Part shown: positions 38,888-49,632 of the stretch, in pieces
Layout of the letters: each line of letters opens with the position of its first letter
How positions within the stretch are numbered: position 1 is the stretch's first letter
NCBI GenBank assembly: GCA_013076295.1
Contig: RQOL01000438.1
Coordinates: 1-64,000, forward strand
DNA from: Sanderia malayensis
Taxonomy: Eukaryota > Cnidaria > Scyphozoa > Semaeostomeae > Pelagiidae
DNA: 64,000 nt
Reading direction: 5' to 3'
Made by a program: the position numbers and the translations under genes
The notes under the pieces: model-generated
Seen by the model: the letters and a program-made list of their open reading frames with translations, nothing else
Databases searched by the model: none
What the model was told of the DNA's origin: nothing

Positions 38888-41800
38888 AGTCATTAAAAGT
38901 GGGAAGTCAAGAAAAAGTGGGAAGTCATCAAAAATGGGAAGTCTTCAAAAGTGGGAAATCATCTGAAATGGGAAGTCAAGAAAAAGTTGGAAGTCATCAA
39001 AAGCGGGAAGTCAAGAAAATGTGGGAAGTAAAAAAAAGTGGGAAGTCATCAAGAGTGGGAAGTCAAGAAAAAGAGGGGAAGTAAAAAAAAGTGGGAAGTC
39101 ATCAAAAGTGGTATGTCGTCAAAAATGGGAAGTCATCAAAAGTGGGAAGTCATCAAAAGGGAGAGGTCATCAAAAGTGGGAAGTCAAGAAAATACAGGAA
39201 GTAATCGAAAGTGGGAAGTCATCAAAAGTGGGAAGTTATCAAAAGGCAGAAGTCACCGAAAGTGGGAAGTCAAGAAAAAGTGGGAAATCATCAAAAATGG
39301 GCAGTCATCAAAAGTGGGAAGTGAAGAAAAAATGGGCAGTCAAGAAAAGTGGGAAGTCAGGAAAAAATGGGAAGTCTTTAAAAGTGAGAGGTCATCAAAA
39401 GTGGGAAGTCAAGAAAATACAGGAAGTAATCGAAAGTGGGAAGTCATCAAAAGTGGGAAGTTGTCAAAAGTCAGAAGTCACCGAAAGTGGGAAGTCAAGA
39501 AAAAGTGGGAAATCATCAAAAATGGGCAGTCATCAAAAGTGGGAAGTCAAGAAAAATTGGGGAGTCATCAAAAATGGGAAGTCCTTGAAAAGTGGGAGGT
39601 CATGAAATGTTGGAAGTCAAGAAAAAGTGGGAAGTCATCAAAAATGGGAAGTCTTCAAAAGTGGGAAATCATCTAAAATGGGAAGTCAAGAAAAAGTGGG
39701 AAGTCAAGAAAAGTGGGAAGTCAAGAAAAAGTGGGAAGTCTTTAAAAGTGAGAGGTCATCAAAAGTGGGAAGTCAAGAAAATACGGGAAGTCATCGAAAG
39801 TAGGAAGTCATCAAAAGTGGGAAGTCAAGAAAAAGTGGGAAGTAAAAAAAAGTGGGAAGTCATCAAAAGTGGAAAGTCGTCAAAAGTGGGAAGTCAAGAA
39901 AAAGTGGGAAGTCATAAAAAATGGGAAGTCCTCAAAAGTGGAAGGTCAAGAAAAAGTGGGAAGTCAAGAAAAAGTGGGAAGTCAAGAAAATGTGGGAAGT
40001 GAAGAAAATGTGGGAAGTCACGAAAAAGTGGGAAGTCATTAAAAGTGGGAAGTCAAGAAAAGTGGGAAGTCAGGAAAAAGTGGAAGTCTTTAAAAGTGAG
40101 AGGTCATCAATAGTGGGAAGTCAAGAAAATACAGGAAGTAATCGAAAGTGGGAAGTCATCAAAAGTGGGAAATCATCAAAAATGGGCAGTCATCGAAAGT
40201 GGGAAGTGAAGAAAAAATGGGCAGTCAAGAAAAAGTAGGAAGTCCTCAAATATAGGAAGTCATCAAAAGTGGGAAGTCCTTGAAAAGTGGGAGGTCATGA
40301 AATGTGGGAAGTCAAGAAAAAGTGGGAAGTCATCAAAAATGGGAAGTCTTCAAAAGTGGGAAATCATCTAAAATGGGAAGTCAAGAAAAAGTGGGAAGTC
40401 ATCAAAAGTGGGAAGTCATTAAAAGTGGAAAGTCATCAAATGTGGGAAGTCAAGAAAGAGTGGGAAGTCATAAAAAATGGGAAGTCTTCAAAAGTGGGAA
40501 ATCATCTGAAATGGTTTGTCAAGAAAAAGTGGGAAGTCATTAAAAGTGGGAGGTCATCAAAAGTGGGAATTCAAGAAAGAGTGGGAAGTCATCAAAAGTG
40601 GGAAGTCAAGAAGAAGTGGGAAGTAAAAAAAAACTTGGAGGTCATTAAAAGTGGGAAGTCATCAAAAGTGGGAAATCAAGAAAAAGTGGGAAGTCATCAA
40701 GAGTCGGAAGTCAAGAAAAATGGAAAAGTGGAAGTCATAAGAGTGGAAGTCAAGAAAAAGTGAGAAGTGAAGAAAAAGTGGGAAGTCAAGAAAATGTGGG
40801 AAGTCAAAAAAAGTGGGGAGTCAAGAAAAAGTGAGAAGTGAAGAAAAAGTGGGAAGTCAAGAAAATGTGGGAAGTCAAAAAACGTGGGAAGTAATTAAAA
40901 GTGGGAGGTCATCAAAAGTGGGAATTCAAGAAAGAGTGGGAAGTCATCAAAAGTGGGAAGTCAAGAAGAAGTGGGGAGTAAAAAAAAACTTGGAAGTCAT
41001 CAAGAGTGGGAAGTTAAGAAAAAGTGGGAAATCAGGAAAAAGTGGGAAGTCAGGAAAATGTGGGAAGTCAAGAAAAAGTGGGAAGTCATTAAAGTGGGAA
41101 GTCATCAAAAGTGGGAAATCAAGAAAAAGTGGGAATTCATCAAGAGTCGGAAGTCAAGAAAAACTGGGAAGTCATCAAGAGTGGGAAGTCAAGAAAAAAT
41201 GGAAGGTAAAAAAAAAGTGGCAAGTCATGAAAAGTGGGATGTCAACAAAAGTGGGAAGACATCAAAAGTGGGAAGTCATCAAAAGTGGGATGTCATCGAA
41301 AGTGGCAAGTCATCAAAAGTGGAAAGTCATCAAAAGTGGGAAGTCAAAAAAAAGTGGGAAGTCAAGAAAAAGTGGAAGTCATCAAAAGTGGGAAGTCATC
41401 GAAAAGGCGAAGTCAAGAAAAAGTGGGAACTCATCAAAAGTGGGAAGTCAAGAAAAGTGGGAAGTCAAGAAAAAGTGGGAAGTCTTTAAAAGTGAGAGGT
41501 CATCAAAAGTGGGAAATCAAGAAAAAGTGGGAAGTCATCAAGAGTCGGAAGTCAAGAAAAACTGGGAAGTCATCAAGAGTGGGAAGTCAAGAAGAAGTGG
41601 GAAGTAAAAAAAAAATTGGAGGTCATCAAGAGTGGGAAGTTAAGAAAAAGTGGGAAATCAAGAAAAAGTGGGAAGTCAGGAAAATGTGGGAAGTCAAGAA
41701 AAAGTGGGAAGTCATTAAAAGTGGGAAGTCATCAAAAGTGGGAAATCAAGAAAAAGTGGGAAGTCATCAAGAGTCGGAAGTCAAGAAAAACTGGGAAGTC

Positions 41801-42857
41801 ATCAAGAGTGGGAAGTCAAGAAAAAGTGAGAAGTGAAGAAAAAGTGGGAAGTCAAGAAAATGTGGGAAGTCAAAAAAAGTGGGAAGTCAAGAAAAAGTGA
41901 GAAGTGAGGAAAAAGTGGGAAGTCAAGAAAATGTGGGAAGTCAAAAAACGTGGGAAGTAATTAAAAGTGGGAGGTCATCAAAAGTGGGAATTCAAGAAAG
42001 AGTGGGAAGTCATCAAAAGTGGGAAGTCAAGAAGAAGTGGGAAGTAAAAAAAAACTTGGAAGTCATCAAGAGTGGGAAGTTAAGAAAAAGTGGGAAATCA
42101 AGAAAAAGTGGGAAGTCAGGAAAATGTGGGAAGTCAAGAAAAAGTGGGAAGTCATTAAAAGTGGGAAGTCATCAAAAGTGGGAAATCAAGAAAAAGTGGG
42201 AAGTCATCAAGAGTCGGAAGTCAAGAAAAACTGGGAAGTCATCAAGAGTGGGAAGTCAAGAAAAAATGGAAGGTAAAAAAAAAGTTGCAAGTCATGAAAA
42301 GTGGGATGTCAACAAAAGTGGGAAGTCATCAAAAGTGGGAAGTTATCAAAAGTGGGATGTCATCGAAAGTGGCAAGTCATCAAAAGTGGAAAGTCATCAA
42401 AAGTGGGAAGTCAAAAAAAAGTGGGAAGTCAAGAAAAGTGGAAGTCATCAAAAGTGGGAAGTCATCGAAAAGGCGAAGTCAAGAAAAAGTGGGAACTCAT
42501 CAAAAGTGGGAAGTCAAGAAAAGTGGGAAGTCAAGAAAAAGTGGGAAGTCTTTAAAAGTGAGAGGTCATCAAAAGTGGGAAGTCAAGAAAATACGGGAAG
42601 TCATCGAAAGTGGGAAGTAATCAAAAGTGGGACGTTATCAAAAGTCAGAGGTCACCGGAAGTGGGAAGTCAAGAAAAAGTGGGAAATCATCAAAAATGGG
42701 AAGTCATCAACAGTGGGAAGTGAAGAAAAAATGGGAAGTCAGGAAAAAGTAGGAAGTTGTCAAATATGGGAAGTCATCAAAAGTGGGAAGTCACGGAAAA
42801 GTGGGAAATCATCTAAAATGGAAGTCAAGAAAAAGTGGAAGTCATCAAAAGTGGGAA
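38888..42857 (+). repeat. ~4.0 kb segment, right copy of an 8.35-8.70 kb-spaced pair
   Basis: Counterpart of 30,540-34,155, with an extra ~354 bp near 40,640-40,990. That region contains irregular units such as AAAAATGGAAAAGTGG and GTCATAAGAGTGG (about 40,720-40,750), which may be the scar of the rearrangement. It ends where GTCATCAAAAGTGGG is joined to AAGTCCTTGAAAAG, the lead-in to the first STT3-fragment insert. Confidence 0.78.
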
Positions 42858-45800
42858 GTCCTTGAAAAGTGGGAGGTCATGAAATGTGGGAAGTCAAGAA
42901 GAAGTGGAAAGTCATCAAAAATGGGAAGTCTTCGAAAGTGGGAAATCATCTAAAATGGGAAGTCAAGAAAAAGTGGGAAGTCATCAAAAATGGGAAGTCA
43001 TTAAAAGTGGAAAGTCATCAAATGTGGGAAGTCAAGAAAGAGTGGGAAGTCATCAAAAATGGGAAGTCTTCAAAAGTGGGAAATCATCTGAAATGGTTTG
43101 TCAAGAAAAAGTTGGAAGTCATCAAAAATGGATCTGTGTTTTGGGCTGCATGTTCTGCACTCTCTTATTTTTACATGGTATCTGCTTGGGGTGGTTATGT
43201 CTTCATCATCAATTTGATTTAGTATTTGATTTGATTTGATTCATCATCATCAATTTGATTTTGATTTAGTGATTTAGGAAGTAAAAAAAAGTGGGAAGTC
43301 ATCAAAAGTGGTATGTCGTCAAAAGTGGGGAAGTCATCAAAAGTGGGAAGTCATCAAAAGTGGGAAGTCATCAAAAAGGCGAAGTCAAGAAAAAGTGGGG
43401 ACTCATCAAAAGTGGGAAGTCAAGAGAATGCGGGAAGTCATCGAAAGTGGGAAGTCATCAAAAGTGGGAAGTCAAGAAAAAGTGGGAAGTAAAAAAAAGT
43501 GGAAAGTCATCAAAAGGGGAAAGTCGTCAAAAGTGGGAAGTCAAGAAAAAGTGGGAAGTCATAAAAAATGGGAAGTCCTCAAAAGTGGGAGATCAAGAAA
43601 AAGTGGGAAGTCAAGAAAAAGTGGGAAGTAAAAAAAAGTGGGAAGTCATCAAAAGTGGAAAGTCGTCAAAAGTGGGAAGTCAAGAAAAAGTGGGAAGTCA
43701 TAAAAAATGGGAAGTCCTCAAAAGTGGGAGGTCAAGAAAAAGTGGGAAGTCAAGAAAAAGTGGGAAGTCAAGAAAATGTGGGAAGTCAAGAAAATGTGGG
43801 AAGTCACGAAAAAGTGGGAAGTCATTAAAGGTGGGAAGTCAAGAAAAGTGGGAAGTCAGGAAAATGTAGGAAGTCTTTAAAAGTGAGAGGTCATCAAAAG
43901 TGGGAAGTCAAGAAAATACAGGAAGTAATCGAAAGTGGGAAGTCATCAAAAGTGGGAAGTTATCAATAGTCAGAAGTCACCGAAAGTGGGAAGTCAAGAA
44001 AAAGTGGGAAATCATCAAAAATGGGCAGTCATCAAAAGTGGGAAGTGAAGAAAAAATGGGCAGTCAAGAAAAAGTAGGAAGTCCTCAAATATGGGAAGTC
44101 ATCAAAAGTGGGAAGTCCTTGAAAAGTGGGAGGTAATGAAATGTGGGAAGTCAAGAAAAAGTGGGAAGTCATCAAAAATGGGAAGTCTTGAAAAGTGGGA
44201 AATCATCTAAAATGGGAAGTCAAGAAAAAGTGGGAAGTCATCAAAAGTGGGAAGTCATTAAAAGTGGAAAGTCATCAAATGTGGGAAGTCAAGAAAGAGT
44301 GGGAAGTCATCAAAAATGGGAAGTCTTCAAAAGTGGGAAATCATCTGAAATGGTTTGTCAAGAAAAAGTTGGAAGTCATCAAAAGCGGGAAGTCATCAAA
44401 AGTGGGAAGTCAAGAAAAAGTGAGAAGTGAAGAAAAAGTGGGAAGTCAAGAAAATGTGGGAAGTCAAAAAAAGTGGGAAGTCATTAAAAGTGGGAGGTCA
44501 TCAAAAGTGGGAATTCAAGAAAGAGTGGGAAGTCATCAAAAGTGGGAAGTCAAGAAGAAGTGGGAAGTAAAAAAAAACTTGGAAGTCATCAAGAGTGGGA
44601 AGTTAAGAAAAAGTGGGAAATCAAGAAAAAGTGGAAAGTCATTAAAAGTGGGAAGTCAAGAAAAAGTGGGAAGTCATCAAAAATGGGAAGTCTTCAAAAG
44701 TGGGAAATCATCTGAAATGGGAAGTCAAGAAAAAGTTGGAAGTCATCAAAAGCGGGAAGTCAAGAAAATGTGGGAAGTAAAAAAAAGTGGGAAGTCATCA
44801 AGAGTGGGAAGTCAAGAAAAAGAGGGGAAGTAAAAAAAAGTGGGAAGTCATCAAAAGTGGTATGTCGTCAAAAATGGGAAGTCATCAAAAGTGGGAAGTC
44901 ATCAAAAGGGAGAGGTCATCAAAAGTGGGAAGTCAAGAAAATACAGGAAGTAATCGAAAGTGGGAAGTCATCAAAAGTGGGAAGTTATCAAAAGTCAGAA
45001 GTCACCGAAAGTGGGAAGTCAAGAAAAAGTGGGAAATCATCAAAAATGGGCAGTCATCAAAAGTGGGAAGTGAAGAAAAAATGGGCAGTCAAGAAAAAGT
45101 AGGAAGTCCTCAAATATGGGAAGTCATCAAAAGTGGGAAGTCCTTGAAAAGTGGGAGGTCATGAAATGTGGGAAGTCAAGAAAAAGTGGGAAGTCATCAA
45201 AAATGGGAAGTCTTCAAAAGTGGGAAATCATCTAAAATGGGAAGTCAAGAAAGAGTGGGAAGTCATCAAAAATGGGAAGTCATTAAAAGTGGAAAGTCAT
45301 CAAATGTGGGAAGTCAAGAAAGAGTGGGAAGTCATCAAAAATGGGAAGTCTTCAAAAGTGGGAAATCATCTGAAATGGTTTGTCAAGAAAAAGTGGGAAG
45401 TCATCAAAAGTGGGAAGTCATCAAAAAGGCGAAGTCAAGAAAAAGTGGGGACTCATCAAAAGTGGGAAGTCAAGAAAATGCGGGAAGTCATCGAAAGTGG
45501 GAAGTCATCAAAAGTGGGAAGTCAAGAAAAATAGGGAAGTAAAAAAAAGTGGGAAGTCATCAAAAGTGGAAAGTCGTCAAAAATGGGAAGTCAAGAAAAA
45601 GTGGGAAGTCATAAAAAATGGGAAGTCCTCAAAAGTGGGAGGTCAAGAAAAAGTGGGAAGTCAAGAAAAAGTGGGAAGTAAAAAAAAGTGGGAAGTCATC
45701 AAAAGTGGAAAGTCGTCAAAAGTGGGAAGTCATGAAAAAGTGGGAAGTCATAAAAAATGGGAAGTCCTCAAAAGTGGGAGGTCAAGAAAAAGTGGGAAGT

Positions 45801-48107
45801 CAAGAAAAAGTGGGAAGTCAAGAAAATGTGGGAAGTCAAGAAAATGTGGGAAGTCACGAAAAAGTGGGAAGTCATTAAAGGTGGGAAGTCAAGAAAAGTG
45901 GGAAGTCAGGAAAATGTAGGAAGTCTTTAAAAGTGAGAGGTCATCAAAAGTGGGAAGTCAAGAAAATACAGGAAGTAATCGAAAGTGGGAAGTCATCAAA
46001 AGTGGGAAGTCAAGAAAAAGTGGGAAATCATCAAAAATGGGCAGTCATCAAAAGTGGGAAGTGAAGAAAAAATGGGCAGTCAAGAAACAGTAGGAAGTCC
46101 TCAAATATGGGAAGTCATCAAAAGTGGGAAGTCCTTGAATAGTGGGAGGTAATGAAATGTGGGAAGTCAAGAAAAAGTGGGAAGTCATCAAAAATGGGAA
46201 GTCTTGAAAAGTGGGAAATCATCTGAAATGGGAAGTCAAGAAAAAGTGGGAAGTCATCAAAAGTGGGAAGTCATTAAAAGTGGAAAGTCATCAAATGTGG
46301 GAAGTCAAGAAAGAGTGGGAAGTCATCAAAAATGGGAAGTCTTCAAAAGTGGGAAATCATCTGAAATGGTTTGTCAAGAAAAAGTTGGAAGTCATCAAAA
46401 GCGGGAAGTCATCAAAAGTGGGAAGTCAAGAAAAAGTGAGAAGTGAAGAAAAAGTGGGAAGTCAAGAAAATGTGGGAAGTCAAAAAAAGATGGAAGTCAT
46501 TAAAAGTGGGAGGTCATCAAAAGTGGGAATTCAAGAAAGAGTGGGAAGTCATCAAAAGTGGGAAGTCAAGAAGAAGTGGGAAGTAAAAAAAAACTTGGAA
46601 GTCATCAAGAGTGGGAAGTTAAGAAAAAGTGGGAAATCAAGAAAAAGTGGGAAGTCAGGAAAATGTGGGAAGTCAAGAAAAAGTGGGAAGTCATTAAAAG
46701 TGGGAAGTCATCAAAAGTGGGAAATCAAGAAAAAGTAGGAAGTCATCAAGAGTCGGAAGTCAAGAAAAACTGGGAAGTCATCAAGAGTGGGAAGTCAAGA
46801 AAAAATGGAAGGTAAAAAAAAAGTGGCAAGTCATCAAAAGTGGATGTCAACAAAAGTGGGAAGTCATCAAAAGTGGGATGTCATCAAAAGTGGCAAGTCA
46901 TCAAAAGTGGAAAGTCATCAAAAGTGGGAAGTCAAAAAAAAGTGGGAAGTCAAGAAAAAGTGGAAGTCATCAAAAGTGGGAAGTCATCAAAAAGGCGAAG
47001 TCAAGAAAAAGTGGGAACTCATCAAAAGTGGGAAGTCAAGAAAAGTGGGAAGTCAAGAAAAAGTGGGAAGTCTTTAAAAGTGAGAGGTCATCAAAAGTGG
47101 GAAGTCAAGAAAATACGGGAAGTCATCGAAAGTGGGAAGTAATCAAAAGTGGGATGTTATCAAAAGTCATAGGTCACCGGAAGTGGGAAGTCAAGAAAAA
47201 GTGGGAAATCATCAAAAATGGGAAGTCATCAACAGTGGGAAGTGAAGAAAAAATGCGAAGTCAAGAAAAAGTAGGAAGTTGTCAAATATGGGAAGTCATC
47301 AAAAGTGGGAAGTCACGGAAAAGTGGGAAATCATCTAAAATGGGAAGTCAAGAAAAAGTGGAAGTCATCAAAAGTGGGAAGTCATCAAAAGTGGAAAGTC
47401 ATTAAAAGTGGGAAGCCAAGAAAAAGTGGGAAGTCATCAAAAATGGGAAGTCTTTAAAAGTGGGAAATCATCTGAAATGGGAAGTCAAGAAAAAGTTGGA
47501 AGTCATCAAAAGCGGGAAGTCAAGAAAATGTGGGAAGTAAAAAAAGTGGCAAGTCATCAACAGTGGGAAGTCAAGAAAAAGAGGGGAAGTAAAAAAAAGT
47601 GGGAAGTCATCAAAAGTGGGAAGTCATCAAAAGTGAGAGGTCATCAAAAGTGGGAAGTCAAGAAAATACAGGAAGTAATCGAAAGTGGGAAGTCATCAAA
47701 AGTGGGAAGTTATCAAAAGTTAGAAGTCACCGAAAGTGGGAAGTCATCAAAAGTGGGAAGTCAAGAAAAAGTGGGAAGTAAAAAAAAGTGGGAAGTCATC
47801 AAAAGTGGAAAGTCGTCAAAAGTGGGAAGTCAAGAAAAAGTGGGAAGTCATAAAAAATGGGAAGTCCTCAAAAGTGGGAAATCATCTGAAATGGGAAGTC
47901 AAGAAAAAGTTGGAAGTCATCAAAAGCGGGAAGTCATCAAAAGTGGGAGGTCAAGAAAAAGTGGGAAGTCAAGAAAAAGTGGAAAGTCAAGAAAATGTGG
48001 GAAGTCAAGAAAATGTGCGAAGTCACGAAAAACTGGGAAGTCATTAAAAGTGGGAAGTCATCAAAAGAGTGAAATCAAGAAAAAGTGGCAAGTCATCAAG
48101 AGTGGGA
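42850..48107 (+). repeat. ~5.3 kb segment, left copy of a 7.1-7.3 kb-spaced pair
   Basis: Matches 49,939-55,425. The offset is 7,088-7,089 bp from the insert at 43,131 to about 45,380, then 7,318-7,319 bp to about 48,107. The 231-bp step is a deletion in this copy that removed one STT3-fragment insert plus about 85 bp of satellite. Shared private variants include GTGGGAAGCCAAG (47,409 and 54,727), GTCATAGGTCA (about 47,167 and 54,485) and GTAGGAAGTCTTTAAAAG (about 43,866 and 50,954). Confidence 0.83.
43131..43276 (+). pseudogene. STT3 gene fragment embedded in satellite, copy 1
   Basis: Seen: the only sequence type here that is not satellite. In one forward frame, 43130-43219 encodes 30 residues starting [12 protein letters not shown] and ending [18 protein letters not shown], followed at once by a TAG stop (43220-43222). 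Established knowledge: the [18 protein letters not shown] stretch is a strongly conserved transmembrane region of eukaryotic STT3. STT3 is the catalytic subunit of the endoplasmic-reticulum oligosaccharyltransferase that N-glycosylates proteins; the full protein is about 700-800 residues, so this is about 4% of it. The family continues with a Pro-Leu after INLI; here the match stops. The tail (43220-43276) contains a second FIINLI-like copy (43240-43260) and TTTGA stutter. This copy alone has C at 43201, giving GTC instead of GTG, both valine. It is a non-functional relic, not a gene. The STT3 match was recognised by eye, not by search. Confidence 0.82.
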
Positions 48108-49486
48108 AGTCAAGAAAAAATGGAAGGTAAAAAAAAAGTGGCAAGTCATCAAAAGTGGATGTCAACAAAAGTGGGAAGTCATCAAAAGTGGGATGTCATC
48201 AAAAGTGGCAAGTCATCAAAAGTGGAAAGTCATCAAAAGTGGGAAGTCAAAAAAAAGTGGGAAGTCAAGAAAAAGTGGAAGTCATCAAAAGTGGGAAGTC
48301 ATCAAAAAGGCGAAGTCAAGAAAAAGTGGGAACTCATCAAAAGTGGGAAGTCAAGAAAAGTGGGAAGTCAAGAAAAAGTGGGAAGTCTTTAAAAGTGAGA
48401 GGTCATCAAAAGTGGGAAGTCAAGAAAATACGGGAAGTCATCGAAAGTGGGAAGTAATGAAAAGTGGGACGTTATCAAAAGTCAGAGGTCACCGGAAGTG
48501 GGAAGTCAAGAAAAAGTGGGAAATCATCAAAAATGGGAAGTCATCAACAGTGGGAAGTGAAGAAAAAATGGGAAGTCAAGAAAAAGTAGGAAGTTGTCAA
48601 ATATGGGAAGTCATCAAAAGTGGGAAGTCACGGAAAAGTGGGAAATCATCTAAAATGGAAGTCAAGAAAAAGTGGAAGTCATCAAAAGTGGGAAGTCATC
48701 AAAAGTGGAAAGTCATTAAAAGTGGGAAGTCAAGAAAAAGTGGGAAGTCATCAAAAATGGGAAGTCTTCAAAAGTGGGAAATCATCTGAAATGGGAAGTC
48801 AAGAAAAAGTTGGAAGTCATCAAAAGCGGGAAGTCAAGAAAATGTGGGAAGTAAAAAAAAGTGGGAAGTCATCAAGAGTAGGAAGTCAAGAAAAAGAGGG
48901 GAAGTAAAAAAAAGTGGGAAGTCATCAAAAGTGGTATGTCGTCAAAAATGGGAAGTCATCAAAAGTGGGAAGTCATCAAAAGGGAGAGGTCATCAAAAGT
49001 GGGAAGTCAAGAAAATACAGGAAGTAATCGAAAGTGGGAAGTCATCAAAAGTGGGAAGTTATCAAAAGTAAGAAGTCACCGAAAGTGGGAAGTCAAGAAA
49101 AAGTGGGAAATCATCAAAAATGGGCAGTCATCAAAAGTGGGAAGTGAAGAAAAAATGGGCAGTCAAGAAAAAGTAGGAAGTCCTCAAATATGGGAAGTCA
49201 TCAAAAGTGGGAAGTCCTTGAAAAGTGGGAGGTCATGAAATGTGGGAAGTCAAGAAAAAGTGGGAAGTCATCAAAAATGGGAAGTCTTCAAAAGTGGGAA
49301 ATCATCTAAAATGGGAAGTCAAGAAAAAGTGGGAAGTCATCAAAAATGGGAAGTCATTAAAAGTGGAAAGTCATCAAATGTGGGAAGTCAAGAAAGAGTG
49401 GGAAGTCATCAAAAATGGGAAGTCTTCAAAAGTGGGAAATCATCTGAAATGGTTTGTCAAGAAAAAGTTGGAAGTCATCAAAAATG
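43277..49486 (+). repeat. 17-18 bp satellite array, second block
   Basis: The same satellite resumes directly after the first non-satellite insert, beginning GGAAGTAAAAAAAAGTGGG, and runs to the second insert. Orientation and unit types are unchanged. Most of the block is a copy of sequence about 7.1-7.3 kb further right. It differs chiefly by a 231-bp loss near 45,380-45,400. No gene-like sequence other than satellite reading frames is present. Confidence 0.97.
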
Positions 49487-49632
49487 GATCTGTGTTTTGG
49501 GCTGCATGTTCTGCACTCTCTTATTTTTACATGGTATCTGCTTGGGGTGGTTATGTGTTCATCATCAATTTGATTTAGTATTTGATTTGATTTGATTCAT
49601 CATCATCAATTTGATTTTGATTTAGTGATTTA
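49487..49632 (+). pseudogene. STT3 gene fragment embedded in satellite, copy 2
   Basis: 146 bp, the same fragment as copy 1. The STT3-like frame spans 49486-49575 with its stop at 49576-49578. It differs from copy 1 at 49557 (G, a synonymous valine codon). It looks identical to copies 3, 5 and 6, which suggests recent spread by duplication of the surrounding satellite rather than independent captures. Confidence 0.82.

Larger units (their letters stand above)
1..43130 (+). repeat. 17-18 bp satellite array, first block
   Basis: Seen: an unbroken head-to-tail array of two main units, GTGGGAAGTCATCAAAA (17 bp) and GTGGGAAGTCAAGAAAAA (18 bp). Recurrent variants include GTGGGAAGTAAAAAAAA, GTGGGAAATCATCTAAAA, GTGAGAGGTCATCAAAA and units ending in GTCACGAAAAA. 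All units point the same way; I saw no inversion. Adenine and guanine dominate this strand, at about 71% of the 17-mer and 83% of the 18-mer. The consensus units contain no CpG. Forward reading frames are open because neither unit has a stop codon in any frame; stops come only from variants such as AGTAA, GTGA and TAG. The reverse complement contains TGATGA in every 17-mer, so its frames are closed. No gene, RNA or transposon is visible in this block. Inference: satellite heterochromatin of a eukaryote. Confidence 0.97.

Noticed and set aside
43131..43276. Insert as a transposable element (six dispersed copies)
   Set aside because: No terminal inverted repeats, no target-site duplication distinct from the satellite, no poly-A tail. 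All copies share identical flanking satellite, which indicates co-duplication rather than transposition.
43220..43276. Insert tail as an intron following the STT3 exon
   Set aside because: There is no convincing GT donor directly after the coding match. The tail repeats the fragment's own last 18 bases, which slippage explains better.
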